Below are positions 28,632-38,279 of a stretch of 40,507 bases of DNA, piece after piece. The DNA is from a virus. Location of the stretch: positions 1-40,507 of the IMG/VR virus record IMGVR_UViG_3300044972_001324. One strand, written 5' to 3'. A program made the translations under genes and the position numbers. How positions within the stretch are numbered: the stretch's first letter is position 1; every line of letters begins with the position of its first letter. The notes under the pieces are model-generated. The model searched no databases. It was not told the DNA's origin and saw nothing but the letters and a program-made list of their open reading frames with translations.

Positions 28632-29921
28632 ATGGCAAATGAAACATATACACCGGGGACACAAAACTTACCCTTCGGTTTAAGAAACACAAACCCTCAA
28701 GGAGCGAATTACGCTAACGATTCTGCGTATTCTCCAGAGGAAAGTAACTTAATTGCAAAAGCAATTAGATACAAATTATTTGATGCTGCGCCAGAGCAGT
28801 ATAACTCAATGAAAATTCTTTTCCAAAAAGAGGTTAAGGATGTAATGTCTGACGAGTTTGAATTTTTGGAATACACTTATGGTCGTTCACCAATGGAGTG
28901 TGTTGCTGGTGTACAAACAACTGCTGCTGCTGCTGCTGTTGTCGCTGTACCGGGTAACTTTGTGTCACATACGTTTAACGTAAGTGCTGCATCATTGTTA
29001 AGAATGTCTATCTCTAACATTATTACTTATCCTAACGGACAAGAAGGTGTTATAGTTAGTATTGTAGGTAACGTTGTTACTGTAAACTCGTTAACAAACG
29101 TTGGTTTACCAGGAGTAACTGCTGGAGATGTGTTCGCACTTCGTTCAACAATTATGGCTGATGGTCAAGATCAATTTGACAATTACTCAAGATTGGAAAC
29201 AATCACTCGTTACAACTACGTACAATTATTCTTACGTGCTTCACGTTGGGATAGAGTAGAGCTAATCAAGTACAAAAATATGGGTACTACTGATTACTTA
29301 GATAGAGATAAAGAGGAGAAAATGCGTCAATTGCGTTTAGATATGTTTATTTCTTATTGGAATGGGCATAGAGGTGAGTACACTTTATCAGGAACAAGAG
29401 TTGCTAAATCAATGGGAGGTATCTACCCAACAATGATTGCTGCTGGTTCTGCGACATCTAACCCAACTGTCGGTGGTTTAGCTGCTGCTTTTGAAAACTT
29501 AGCGTTTAACACTAACTTCAAAGCTGAAGGAGCAACACGTTTCATTTATGGAACACACGAAGTATTACACGAGCTTTCTAAAATCTATCGTGTACCTGGT
29601 TTGAGATACAGACCAGAAGATAAAAACGTAAAACTTGACCTTGAGATGATTGAGGTAGGTGGAGCAAAATACGCGTTAGTTCCTTGTGAACTTTTCCGTG
29701 AACCTGCTAACTTCCCTGCTGATTGGGCAAGACGTTTATTTATCTTGGATCAAGAAACAATCAGACCGGTTAAATTGAAAGGTTTACCAATGTTTGAGAT
29801 GAACGAAACTGATGATATTTCTAAAGGGCAAAAATCTTTCTATAAAGAGTGGTCTATTGCAGGTCAACTTTCTATGGAGTTCAACAACCCATTAGCTTCA
29901 TTCATTATTGACGTTCAATAA
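28632..29921 (+). CDS. major capsid protein
   Basis: 429 residues. The N-terminal arm is followed by an alanine/valine-rich insertion (QTTAAAAAVVAVPGNF), then beta-rich domains (SNIITYPNGQEGVIVSIVG), helices and the conserved end GQLSMEFNNPLASFIIDVQ. The IYPTMIAAG to EGATRFIYGTHEVLHELSKIY block is like the P-domain of HK97-fold capsid proteins in crAss-like phages. It forms the icosahedral shell around the DNA. The strong promoter upstream and terminator downstream fit high expression. Confidence 0.85.
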   Translation: MANETYTPGTQNLPFGLRNTNPQGANYANDSAYSPEESNLIAKAIRYKLFDAAPEQYNSMKILFQKEVKDVMSDEFEFLEYTYGRSPMECVAGVQTTAAAAAVVAVPGNFVSHTFNVSAASLLRMSISNIITYPNGQEGVIVSIVGNVVTVNSLTNVGLPGVTAGDVFALRSTIMADGQDQFDNYSRLETITRYNYVQLFLRASRWDRVELIKYKNMGTTDYLDRDKEEKMRQLRLDMFISYWNGHRGEYTLSGTRVAKSMGGIYPTMIAAGSATSNPTVGGLAAAFENLAFNTNFKAEGATRFIYGTHEVLHELSKIYRVPGLRYRPEDKNVKLDLEMIEVGGAKYALVPCELFREPANFPADWARRLFILDQETIRPVKLKGLPMFEMNETDDISKGQKSFYKEWSIAGQLSMEFNNPLASFIIDVQ

Positions 29922-29932
29922 TAAAGAAAATC

Positions 29933-29970
29933 AATTCCCCTCTCTATAAGTTTAGGGAGGGGAATTTTTT
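29933..29970 (+). terminator. strong terminator after the capsid gene
   Basis: A 14-bp stem (AATTCCCCTCTCTA pairing TAGGGAGGGGAATT, one G-U), 6-base loop, then TTTTTT. It lies 11 bases after the capsid stop, so distal tail genes are probably made by partial read-through at lower amounts. Confidence 0.9.
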
Positions 29971-29990
29971 AATAATCAAAAAATAATTTT

Positions 29991-30770
29991 ATGCCAGAAG
30001 TACAAGAACAGGAAGAATTTGATAAAAGTAAAGTTGATAATAGCATAAACGAAGCTATGATTCAACAAATGAATCAAATGATGACCGAGATGGAGAACTT
30101 GAAAAGACAAGTTACTCAACCGGTTACAGCAGAACAGGATAACTACAAAAATCTTATACGAGATTTAGGTAAAGTAATCAATAAAGATTCGGACAGTAAG
30201 CCCGTATCGAATTTTCAAGGGTTTTCTGAAATTTCAGATACCGATCCAGACGATATTCTTTCACCAGAAGAAATCTGTACATTTATAAGCCATAAGGTTT
30301 TATATGTGATAGTAGATGGGTTCGTCAACAATAAGCCTGTAAAGGTTCCTTATAAACCGATTGTGTTTAAATTTCAAGGAGCTAAAAAAACGGGTTCAGG
30401 TAGAGATACTAATATCTTTAATTTTTCTACCTATGTGTGTAAATCGAGAAAAGAATTAAATTTCTTGAAAACACACCACTTATTTGGAGTTATGTTCTTT
30501 GATAATATAAACAAAAGTAAGTCTATTGATACTGAATACGCAATTAAACTTGCTTCAGCAATGAAAGCATTACAAACTGTTGAAGCAGGAAGATTAATAC
30601 CAATGTGTAAAGAGCTTGGTATAGACATTACTTCTGATGCTGACGTTCACCAAATGAGAGCGCAGATTGCCATCAAAACCGCAGCCCAATACGAAAACTC
30701 GGCTAAATTAAAAGCTGAAGAAATGTTGAGGGAAACGGAAGCAAATAAATTATTTGCACCAAACCTTTAA
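29991..30770 (+). CDS. virion-associated protein of unknown role, 259 aa
   Basis: Acidic N-terminal 75 residues with a short Met-rich heptad region (EAMIQQMNQMMTEMENLKRQ), then a folded beta-rich domain (KVPYKPIVFKFQG; NIFNFSTYVCKSRKELNFLK) and a C-terminal helical tail. It follows the capsid gene and terminator, where crAss-like phages encode head auxiliary proteins. The N-terminal coil may anchor it to the shell. No enzymatic motif was found. Confidence 0.55.
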   Translation: MPEVQEQEEFDKSKVDNSINEAMIQQMNQMMTEMENLKRQVTQPVTAEQDNYKNLIRDLGKVINKDSDSKPVSNFQGFSEISDTDPDDILSPEEICTFISHKVLYVIVDGFVNNKPVKVPYKPIVFKFQGAKKTGSGRDTNIFNFSTYVCKSRKELNFLKTHHLFGVMFFDNINKSKSIDTEYAIKLASAMKALQTVEAGRLIPMCKELGIDITSDADVHQMRAQIAIKTAAQYENSAKLKAEEMLRETEANKLFAPNL

Positions 30771-30782
30771 AAACAATGAAAA

Positions 30783-31538
30783 ATGATACCTGTTACAGAG
30801 ATAGTTACGAGAGTTCAATCAATCCTTGATGCCGAGGGTTCAGACAGGTATTTATTTGATCAAGATTATAGACCCGCCATTAATTCAGCTAAAGACTGGA
30901 TTGTGGCGGTTTTTAGTTCTATATTTTCAGATAAAAAAGTATCCGAAGAAAACTTGCGTGACCTTGTGTTTACGAGAGTATTCCAGACCTCTAAATTTTC
31001 GAGAATACAATTAGATACCTTGGTATCTCCTCACAATATTTGGAGTATTTTATCTGTAAATCCAGAAGCGGTAACATACCCAAACTCTACGATAACAACA
31101 CCTCCTAACGATTGGACTTCTTATTTGAGAGGTGACTTGACTTACATTGAAAGTCAGCACTATGCAAAAAGAATGACTATTGAACAATGGGAGAATATGA
31201 AAACCAATATTTTTCAAGCGGGAAGCCCATCATTAACTAATAATTTAAAGACTTATGGTTACTTGAATGAGGGTAATTATAATTCCACCGCTTCCCCTAC
31301 TGTAACTGGGGAAATTGAAATTTCTCCTAAATTAGAAAATAAATTAGTAGGTATTCGATACTTGAAATATCCAAATAACGTATCTTTGTTATCTGATAGT
31401 ATAGAGTTTCCTTATTCAGTGTTGGACTTATTTGTGCAAAAGGTAGCAAACTTTATATCATTCAAGCAAGGTGATCAGACGAACCTATACACCGTAACGC
31501 AAAGAGATATAAGCACCTTAATACAATTAATGTCATGA
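30783..31538 (+). CDS. head-tail connector/ring-like protein, 251 aa
   Basis: First of three consecutive 248-253 residue proteins, with MIPVTEIVTRVQSILDAEG at its start, an ADxxxxRAINxA-like YRPAINSAKDWIVAVF helix, and GEIEISPKLENKLVGIRYLKYP beta strands. Three similar-sized proteins after the capsid correspond to ring/connector and tail tube proteins in crAss-like phages. It ends overlapping the next gene as ATGA. The role is inferred from position and length. Confidence 0.55.
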   Translation: MIPVTEIVTRVQSILDAEGSDRYLFDQDYRPAINSAKDWIVAVFSSIFSDKKVSEENLRDLVFTRVFQTSKFSRIQLDTLVSPHNIWSILSVNPEAVTYPNSTITTPPNDWTSYLRGDLTYIESQHYAKRMTIEQWENMKTNIFQAGSPSLTNNLKTYGYLNEGNYNSTASPTVTGEIEISPKLENKLVGIRYLKYPNNVSLLSDSIEFPYSVLDLFVQKVANFISFKQGDQTNLYTVTQRDISTLIQLMS

Positions 31539-32281
31539 TAGGAGGAACAACTTTAAGGACAATAGTAAACGATATATCCAAGGACTTAAAACAAGTTTCT
31601 GATGATAAAGAAGTTTTAGACGTTCAAATAGCCCACTGGGTTATTATGATTGCTAACCGTATTCGTAGCCAACATATTTCCAAAAGAGATTCGGGAGCGT
31701 TTTTAAGCATATTCTCGAATATACCTGTACAGCAATTTACGGTTAATACAAACCCAAACGAAGTAAAAGGCAGGAAATATATTGAAATTCCCGAAGTAAT
31801 TTACGATTACGATAAAGATGGAGGGATAGAATACATTTCTTATTATGTAGATGGCATTGAACCAGGTTGCCCCCCTCCATTTACGAATCAAACATTTACA
31901 AGAACAACACCTTCAGATGTACAAAGATTATACTTCACAAATTATGAGAAGCCTAATCCAAAAAACCCATACTTTTATAGAGTTGGCCCATACGTTTATT
32001 TATTGGGAGTTGAATGTGTGAATGTAAAAGCTATTGAGATAGGTATTTACGCAGCATTAAGACCGGTAACAGACCCTACATTAGATTTAGATAAACGATT
32101 TGATTTCCCGGAGGAAACGTTATACATTTTAAAACGTCAAGTCTTAGACTTAGGAAGATTTGTATTAATGATGCCAGAGGACAAGGTAAATGATGGGAAT
32201 CAACAAGCAAATCAAGCAGTACCAACAAACAAACTTACTTCGGTAAATGAATTAACAGAAGATACACCAATTAATAAATAA
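31535..32281 (+). CDS. connector/tail-tube-like protein, 248 aa
   Basis: Second of the triplet. Helical start (TLRTIVNDISKDLKQVSDDKE) with VLDVQIAHWVIMIANRIRS, then a beta-rich domain with FTRTTPSDVQRLYFTNYEKP and KAIEIGIYAALRPVTDPT, ending in a helical FPEETLYILKRQVLDLGRF. It shares helix-then-beta architecture and length with both neighbours. A structural neck role is likely; details unknown. Confidence 0.55.
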   Translation: MIGGTTLRTIVNDISKDLKQVSDDKEVLDVQIAHWVIMIANRIRSQHISKRDSGAFLSIFSNIPVQQFTVNTNPNEVKGRKYIEIPEVIYDYDKDGGIEYISYYVDGIEPGCPPPFTNQTFTRTTPSDVQRLYFTNYEKPNPKNPYFYRVGPYVYLLGVECVNVKAIEIGIYAALRPVTDPTLDLDKRFDFPEETLYILKRQVLDLGRFVLMMPEDKVNDGNQQANQAVPTNKLTSVNELTEDTPINK

Positions 32282-32283
32282 CA

Positions 32284-33045
32284 ATGAACGCATCTAAATT
32301 TAACTTTGTTACAGCAAATGAAATACTTGCTGACGTTTTAAAATTAGTACGAGATGCTGATTTTAAGTTATTATCAAGAGGTTATTACGTATCACAGATA
32401 CAACAAGCACTTGAGGAATTAGCATTTGATACTTACTTCGATGAAAAGCACGAAGCATTTGATATACCTGAAAATTTTAGGATAGAAATGCCGAGAGGAA
32501 TGTTTAACATCAAAAACATGTACCTATTTAATGGAGATATTTGCGATATTGCAAGTTCAACCCCTGTATGGTATAAAGCTAATTTCATTAACGGAAAAAG
32601 CGGTAGTGGATATGTTGCTAACAATAAAGGAAACAATACCGACCCATTTACAAGAAGATTAGGAGTTGATCCAATGTTAAATTCTGGACTTTACTATTAT
32701 GCTATCCAAAACGGGGAAATAATGTTAAGCTCAAATTGTGGTAACTATCAGAAACTATTTGTACATTACCACGGTACAGGAGGAGATGTAGGAGAAGTTC
32801 CATTCATACCTTTATTCCTAAGACAAGCAGTAAAAGATTACGTTACTGTAAATGCGTTGGAAGTAAGAGTAGCCGAAGCGGAATTATCTGAAATGGGTAG
32901 ATGGGCCAATCTATTATCTTACCATAAAAACAACTTGGAAGAGCAATACGATGGTTCGTGGGCAAAAGCTGAAAAACGAGTTAGAAAACTCGATATGAAA
33001 GAGCGTAAAGATATTAAAGAATACATGCAAAAAATGTACTACTAA
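32284..33045 (+). CDS. connector/ring-like protein, 253 aa
   Basis: Third of the triplet. It has the strongest similarity to the group: an N-terminal EILADVLKLVRDADFKLLSRG helix and YVSQIQQALEELAFDTYFDE, then FDIPENFRIEMPRGMFNIKNMYLF beta strands and RQAVKDYVTVNALEVRVAEA near the end. This layout resembles phage neck proteins remembered from crAss-like genomes. The next gene starts at its stop (TAATG), coupling its translation to the giant tail protein. Confidence 0.6.
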   Translation: MNASKFNFVTANEILADVLKLVRDADFKLLSRGYYVSQIQQALEELAFDTYFDEKHEAFDIPENFRIEMPRGMFNIKNMYLFNGDICDIASSTPVWYKANFINGKSGSGYVANNKGNNTDPFTRRLGVDPMLNSGLYYYAIQNGEIMLSSNCGNYQKLFVHYHGTGGDVGEVPFIPLFLRQAVKDYVTVNALEVRVAEAELSEMGRWANLLSYHKNNLEEQYDGSWAKAEKRVRKLDMKERKDIKEYMQKMYY

Positions 33046-36000
33046 TGCAACAAGAACACCACAATAAGGAAGTTAGAAACAATAATGCAGGTATTAACCA
33101 AGACATTAACGGAGAGATTTCTTCTGCACAAGATTCAGGGAAATACTACGATGCTCAAAATATGCGTTTATCTGACAGTAATGGAGATAAAGGTGTATTA
33201 AAGAAAATCAAAGGAGAGGATTTAATATACCCAAAAAATCAACCTACTGGTGATTATGTATGTATTGGAACGGTTGACGTTAATGGTCACTTAGTAGAAT
33301 TTTTTGTAGAGGAAACTGCTGCTGACGACCCTATTATTAGAATAGATGGAGATTTGGCAGGGAAATCAGATAGGATGCCTTGGTTGTTAGCTTATCCATT
33401 ACAAATAGACAAGAACGAGAACTGTTTAGGCGGGGAAATCTTCTTAACAGATTTCAACACACCTCCAATAATATTTAATGTTCAAGACATTATAGACAAC
33501 CTATTAACTCAAAAATATTTCAGTGAGTTTAATCCCGCCTTATATGAGATTAATTTAACTGCTCCTTTAGATATACCTGTTTTTGTAGAATTAGTTAACG
33601 TAGGAGGGGGAGGCGGATTACCTGTTGGCACTTATCAATATTCTTTGAGATATTCAAACGATGCCGGGGATAAAACAAATTGGGGTCCATTAACACCAAA
33701 CATACCTGTTGTCCAAAGTTTAAATTCAAACTCAAACCAATATCCAAGTGTAAAAACATACGGGGCTGACACTAACGTTACTTTAGCAACAAGTTATGGT
33801 CCAAAAATAAGATTTAGGGTGACTAACTTAGCTGGATACGAATACATTGAAATAAGAAGATTATCTTACAATATAGCTGCGGGAACAGACTTTGTTCCAA
33901 GCGGTGAAATTGTGGCAAAAATTCCTATTGCAGTTGATGAAATATCCATAAGAGAGTTTATTGACCCATTAGATTCCAATGTAGAAATAGTTTTAGCAGA
34001 TTCAGAAGAAACTAACATTATGGGGTATATTGAGAAAGCAAAAGCAATTCGATACCACGATAAAAGATTGGTTTTAATGAATATTCAAACTTCTGATAGA
34101 GAAGATGATGGAACATTTTTAGATATTAACGGTAAAAAGATATTTCCAATAGTTCAAAAGATAGGCAAAGCAGGTCATAATGACCCTTATAACTTTACTT
34201 ACTATAAGAATTATACAAGTGGGGAAAAGAATACATTTGCTATCAATTTTTACGATGGAACCGGGGGAAAAGGATTTGCATTTACCGATACAGATTTAGA
34301 AAACGTAGAAGCTCCAAACAGAAGAAATCCTGCCGATGCTGATAGCCAACTGTATTCATATAGAGGAACAGTAAAGGCAGCAGACACAACTTGTACAGTA
34401 GTAAGTCAAACCTTTGAGGTTTTTGATTTAGAAGATGCTATTAAAAAAGAGGATATTTGCCCTTTTAAAAACATATTAGATGTAATAGAAGGTAAAGATT
34501 CACTTTTTAACGGAATAAACGATTATTGTGACCCATCTCCTTTACAAATAGGAACAGTTGTACATTCAAATGATATAGGATTGGAAATATTCACTCCTAT
34601 AAATCAAAATGATATAGATGTAACTGGACACGACTACGTTGTGAATACTGGCGTTGCTATTAACGATACAACTATGTACACTGGTCCAGATGTTGTGCCA
34701 CAAGGATTTGCTCCAACGTATTATACGAGAGGATATGCTTTGGCGGGGATAGACAATATACCTTCTTGGGTTAAATCATTTTCTGTTGTAAAATCAGAAA
34801 TAGCAAGTAGAGTAGTATGCCAAGGGATAGGATTCTATTCTTTAATATCAGGAGATTTAGGAACAGGAAGTTTGGGGACAAAAGATTTGAATAAATTTTG
34901 GTTTCATTCTCCCGATATTGAGCAAGGTTTAATAGCTGCTGATATTTTAAGTGATATTACTACAAATCCAAGCAATTACGCTATACAATTAATTTCTCCT
35001 TTGGGATTCTTTTCTGAAATTTATGGCTTCGAGGAAGCTACATTATCGAGAGATAGAATTATAGATATGATTAGTTATGCGAGAGTATTGCATGATGAAG
35101 GTCAAATAAACTATGATGAAGATTCTAACATTGGCATTGACGATGGTTCGGGGGAAAGATATATAACTTACAATAGATATAGAAACATAGCTGATACAGC
35201 AGGAGCAGGAGCATTTGGAAACGATGGTGACACTATCTTTACAATAGATGGATTCACTCCAATAATAGGAGATAGAGGTGGGGTGCATTACGAATTAGAA
35301 ACAGCCGGAAACTTCTATAACACAGGAAACACAGGTGGAGTTGGAAATAATGATTTTGCCAATGCAGGATTAAAAGCATTTACAGAACCTATGTACATTG
35401 TGAACATTATCCAAACCGGGAAAGTAGTTAGAGATTTGAATATTAATTCATATCGCTCAACAGGATGTTACCAAAAAATGGAAAGTATTATTGGAGTAGG
35501 AGATAACACTGTAGATCAAGAGTTTTTATTAGTTGATGAAAGATGGGAAGATTGTATTCCTGCGCTTGATAGTACTTTTTCCTTTGCTTCTGATGAATCA
35601 TTTGTTTACTTACAAGATGTTTTAGGGATAGAAAGGATATTCATGAATGTAACGTACTTGTCTGCTCCTGCAATAGCTTTAATCATAGCTGATATTACAG
35701 TAAATGGATTTTGGCTAAGTTTGAGCGGAAAACAAGTAAGAGGGCTTTATACACACACTAATGTTAATGACAAAGAATTTACATTAATATTTAACGTAAA
35801 CGCTTACAATCCAGAAATAGGAGAAAGGGTGATTGTTAGATACGATACTCGATTACCAATAAGATTTTTTGGCGGGGATTCTACTATTTCAGAAAACATA
35901 TTCTCTCCAATAGATAGAGAAGCCGATGGTAGTGATGGAGATACAAATCTATTTGGATTAGGAATAGGATTTCCTTATAGAAGATATGAAGTTAATCCGA

Positions 36001-37472
36001 GATACTACATTGTATCCGATACAAACGGAATAAATAAGATACAGGGAGCAAGTACGGTTGGATTAGGATGGATTCGTCAGATGACAGTAATGTACGCAAG
36101 TGAAAACCGAGTGGGAAACCAGTATGCTTACGGATTAACATATCCATTTCAACATTTCCCTCAAACTAACTACGTCATAAGACCCAACAGATTCAATAAT
36201 AATTTTAGTTCAAACGACCCTGCAATAATAGCTTCAAACTGTAATTTATTTCCTGAATATTTTGACGATTACCCAGAAGAATGGAATAATTGGAGATTTG
36301 GAGGTTTCAGATTTAGAGAAAAGATAAATATTGATTACGCTGTAAAAGGTCCAATAGAGTTTTTCAGTAGACCCGAAGTGGGATATACCGATAACAATAA
36401 ATTCTGCACAAGAGTATGGTGGAGTTTACCAAGACAAATTAATGTTCAAGATTCCCCATCTTTGAAATCATTTCCTGTAAATAACATTTACGATATTGAC
36501 GACAAAAATGGAAGGATAGTATTTGCTTGGGATACGCAGACAGGTCAAACCGGGGAAAACTTATATGCTATAACACATAGTGGTATATGTTTGCTTTTAA
36601 CTAACAAATCAATACTTTCCAATTTATCGGCAGATGACTTAACCGTAATGGCCGCTGATAGATTTATAAACAGTCAATATTGGATAAGCAATAACATTGG
36701 TTCCCCTGCTGAACTATGGAGAGGAATTGCGCAAGGAAGCGTAGATATTCAACAAGAAGGTGGGAACGCTGTAAGAAAGAGTGCTTTATACTTCTTTAAC
36801 AAGGAAAGTGCTTACCGACTAATGGATAACGTAGTTTTAGATATAGCCGCTAATTCATACAGAAAAACATTAACTCCTATTTTACAATCTTTGGCAAATG
36901 ATTATTCCAACAAAATATCTTCTGTATTTAACCGATTAAACAATGAATATTGGTTTCAGATAGCAGATAAAGAATTTGTATTTGACCAAAATTTCAATGC
37001 TTTCGTGGGGAGATTCACATACGATTTTGATAAATACACTTTTCATAAAAATAGAGTTTACGGATCAAGAGAATTAGAAACTTACAAATTAGAGGAAGGA
37101 TTCCAAATAAACGGATTACCTATTGAAGCGTTTTTATTAAATAGAACTTCTGCTCCAACGCAACCTATTGAAAAGGAATTTATTTCTATAAATGTAAATA
37201 CGGGTAAAAGAGGAACAATGAAGCCATCAAAAATAGAATTTTTAGATGAAGATTCACTTGGTGTAGTTTGCGCATTAGACCCTTTAATTCAAGGTAGTTT
37301 ATACTTAAAACAATACGATGGATGGTTTCAATTTATTCCAAGAAAAGATGCTTCTGTATCAGTTTTAAGACATAGATTACAATCAAGGATATTATATTTC
37401 AAAATTATTCATACCTTTGAAGAGGAATTTAAAATAACTAATTCTATTATTCAATCGAAAAACATTAAATAA
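33045..37472 (+). CDS. giant tail-hub/muzzle-like protein, 1475 aa
   Basis: The largest gene. The N-terminus NNNAGINQDINGEISSAQDS then KYYDAQNMRL is recalled from the large tail hub/muzzle proteins of crAss-like phages, which close the tail tube. The body is beta-rich with many Gly/Asn loops (VNVGGGGGLPVGTYQYSLRYS), SANDLT-like turns and no catalytic motif, consistent with a multi-domain ring. Near residues 1120-1160 WWSLPRQINVQDSPS precedes a propeller-like FAWDTQTGQTGENLYAITH segment. It probably attaches to the neck proteins encoded upstream and contacts the cell envelope or receptor-binding parts. Confidence 0.65.
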   Translation: MQQEHHNKEVRNNNAGINQDINGEISSAQDSGKYYDAQNMRLSDSNGDKGVLKKIKGEDLIYPKNQPTGDYVCIGTVDVNGHLVEFFVEETAADDPIIRIDGDLAGKSDRMPWLLAYPLQIDKNENCLGGEIFLTDFNTPPIIFNVQDIIDNLLTQKYFSEFNPALYEINLTAPLDIPVFVELVNVGGGGGLPVGTYQYSLRYSNDAGDKTNWGPLTPNIPVVQSLNSNSNQYPSVKTYGADTNVTLATSYGPKIRFRVTNLAGYEYIEIRRLSYNIAAGTDFVPSGEIVAKIPIAVDEISIREFIDPLDSNVEIVLADSEETNIMGYIEKAKAIRYHDKRLVLMNIQTSDREDDGTFLDINGKKIFPIVQKIGKAGHNDPYNFTYYKNYTSGEKNTFAINFYDGTGGKGFAFTDTDLENVEAPNRRNPADADSQLYSYRGTVKAADTTCTVVSQTFEVFDLEDAIKKEDICPFKNILDVIEGKDSLFNGINDYCDPSPLQIGTVVHSNDIGLEIFTPINQNDIDVTGHDYVVNTGVAINDTTMYTGPDVVPQGFAPTYYTRGYALAGIDNIPSWVKSFSVVKSEIASRVVCQGIGFYSLISGDLGTGSLGTKDLNKFWFHSPDIEQGLIAADILSDITTNPSNYAIQLISPLGFFSEIYGFEEATLSRDRIIDMISYARVLHDEGQINYDEDSNIGIDDGSGERYITYNRYRNIADTAGAGAFGNDGDTIFTIDGFTPIIGDRGGVHYELETAGNFYNTGNTGGVGNNDFANAGLKAFTEPMYIVNIIQTGKVVRDLNINSYRSTGCYQKMESIIGVGDNTVDQEFLLVDERWEDCIPALDSTFSFASDESFVYLQDVLGIERIFMNVTYLSAPAIALIIADITVNGFWLSLSGKQVRGLYTHTNVNDKEFTLIFNVNAYNPEIGERVIVRYDTRLPIRFFGGDSTISENIFSPIDREADGSDGDTNLFGLGIGFPYRRYEVNPRYYIVSDTNGINKIQGASTVGLGWIRQMTVMYASENRVGNQYAYGLTYPFQHFPQTNYVIRPNRFNNNFSSNDPAIIASNCNLFPEYFDDYPEEWNNWRFGGFRFREKINIDYAVKGPIEFFSRPEVGYTDNNKFCTRVWWSLPRQINVQDSPSLKSFPVNNIYDIDDKNGRIVFAWDTQTGQTGENLYAITHSGICLLLTNKSILSNLSADDLTVMAADRFINSQYWISNNIGSPAELWRGIAQGSVDIQQEGGNAVRKSALYFFNKESAYRLMDNVVLDIAANSYRKTLTPILQSLANDYSNKISSVFNRLNNEYWFQIADKEFVFDQNFNAFVGRFTYDFDKYTFHKNRVYGSRELETYKLEEGFQINGLPIEAFLLNRTSAPTQPIEKEFISINVNTGKRGTMKPSKIEFLDEDSLGVVCALDPLIQGSLYLKQYDGWFQFIPRKDASVSVLRHRLQSRILYFKIIHTFEEEFKITNSIIQSKNIK

Positions 37473-37474
37473 TT

Positions 37475-38269
37475 ATGGCAAACGGACAAGGAATGGCAGG
37501 TTTATCAGGCACAGCAGGAGGAGCTGCCCAAGGAGCTAAATTAGGCTCAATGTTAGGACCTAAAGGAATGATTGCTGGGGCTGCAATAGGGGGTTTAGTA
37601 GGTGGTATTTCAGGCGCAAATAAGAAAAAGAAAGCTAACGAAGCAAGTGATATTGCTCGTGTTGACCCTATGGAGCAATCTCGTATGGCAGAACTTAATC
37701 AGATAACTAAAAATTTATCTATTGGAGCCGATTCTTTAACACAAAATAGATTATCTGAATTACAGAAAGTTGGAGCGCAAACGCAGGGGGCAATTTCAAA
37801 AATTTCGGGTGGTGATGTAGGTTCAACAATGCAAGGTATGTTACAAGCTCAAAGAAACACTCAAACAGGAGTTAATACTGCTTTGGCTGATAGAGGACAA
37901 TTACCATACTTTCAAAATTTAGCTCAACAGTTACAAACTCGAATGAGCCAAAGAAAATTGGAGTTGGACTTACTAAAAAGAAGTCAAGCTATGGCTGAAA
38001 CAGCACAAGGACAAACAGATTCTAATCTTAATGCAAATGCTTACGCTTCTACTTTAATGGGAGGAGATGTAAACGCTATAAAGCAAGGATTAGCTGATGC
38101 AGGGATAAATCGTGATGCTATGGTTGCAGGAGGTCAAGGAGTGAAAAACTTTATAGGAGGTATATTTAACCCTAAAGGAAATGCTGAATATACAGGTATG
38201 CCTGAAAATTTAGGTAGATTTGGGGTAGACACACCACAGATAGATGTAGAATCAATAACAATAGCTTAA
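37475..38269 (+). CDS. internal/ejection protein with glycine-zipper start, 264 aa
   Basis: Residues 5-52 are Gly/Ala-rich (LSGTAGGAAQGAKLGSMLGP, then GMIAGAAIGGLVGGISG), a glycine zipper that can insert into membranes, followed by KKKK. The rest is Gln-rich and helical. This combination is typical of phage internal virion/ejection proteins that form a channel across the cell envelope during genome delivery (P22 gp7/gp16-like). It starts 2 bases after the giant tail gene. Confidence 0.65.
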   Translation: MANGQGMAGLSGTAGGAAQGAKLGSMLGPKGMIAGAAIGGLVGGISGANKKKKANEASDIARVDPMEQSRMAELNQITKNLSIGADSLTQNRLSELQKVGAQTQGAISKISGGDVGSTMQGMLQAQRNTQTGVNTALADRGQLPYFQNLAQQLQTRMSQRKLELDLLKRSQAMAETAQGQTDSNLNANAYASTLMGGDVNAIKQGLADAGINRDAMVAGGQGVKNFIGGIFNPKGNAEYTGMPENLGRFGVDTPQIDVESITIA

Positions 38270-38279
38270 ATTAAAAATA

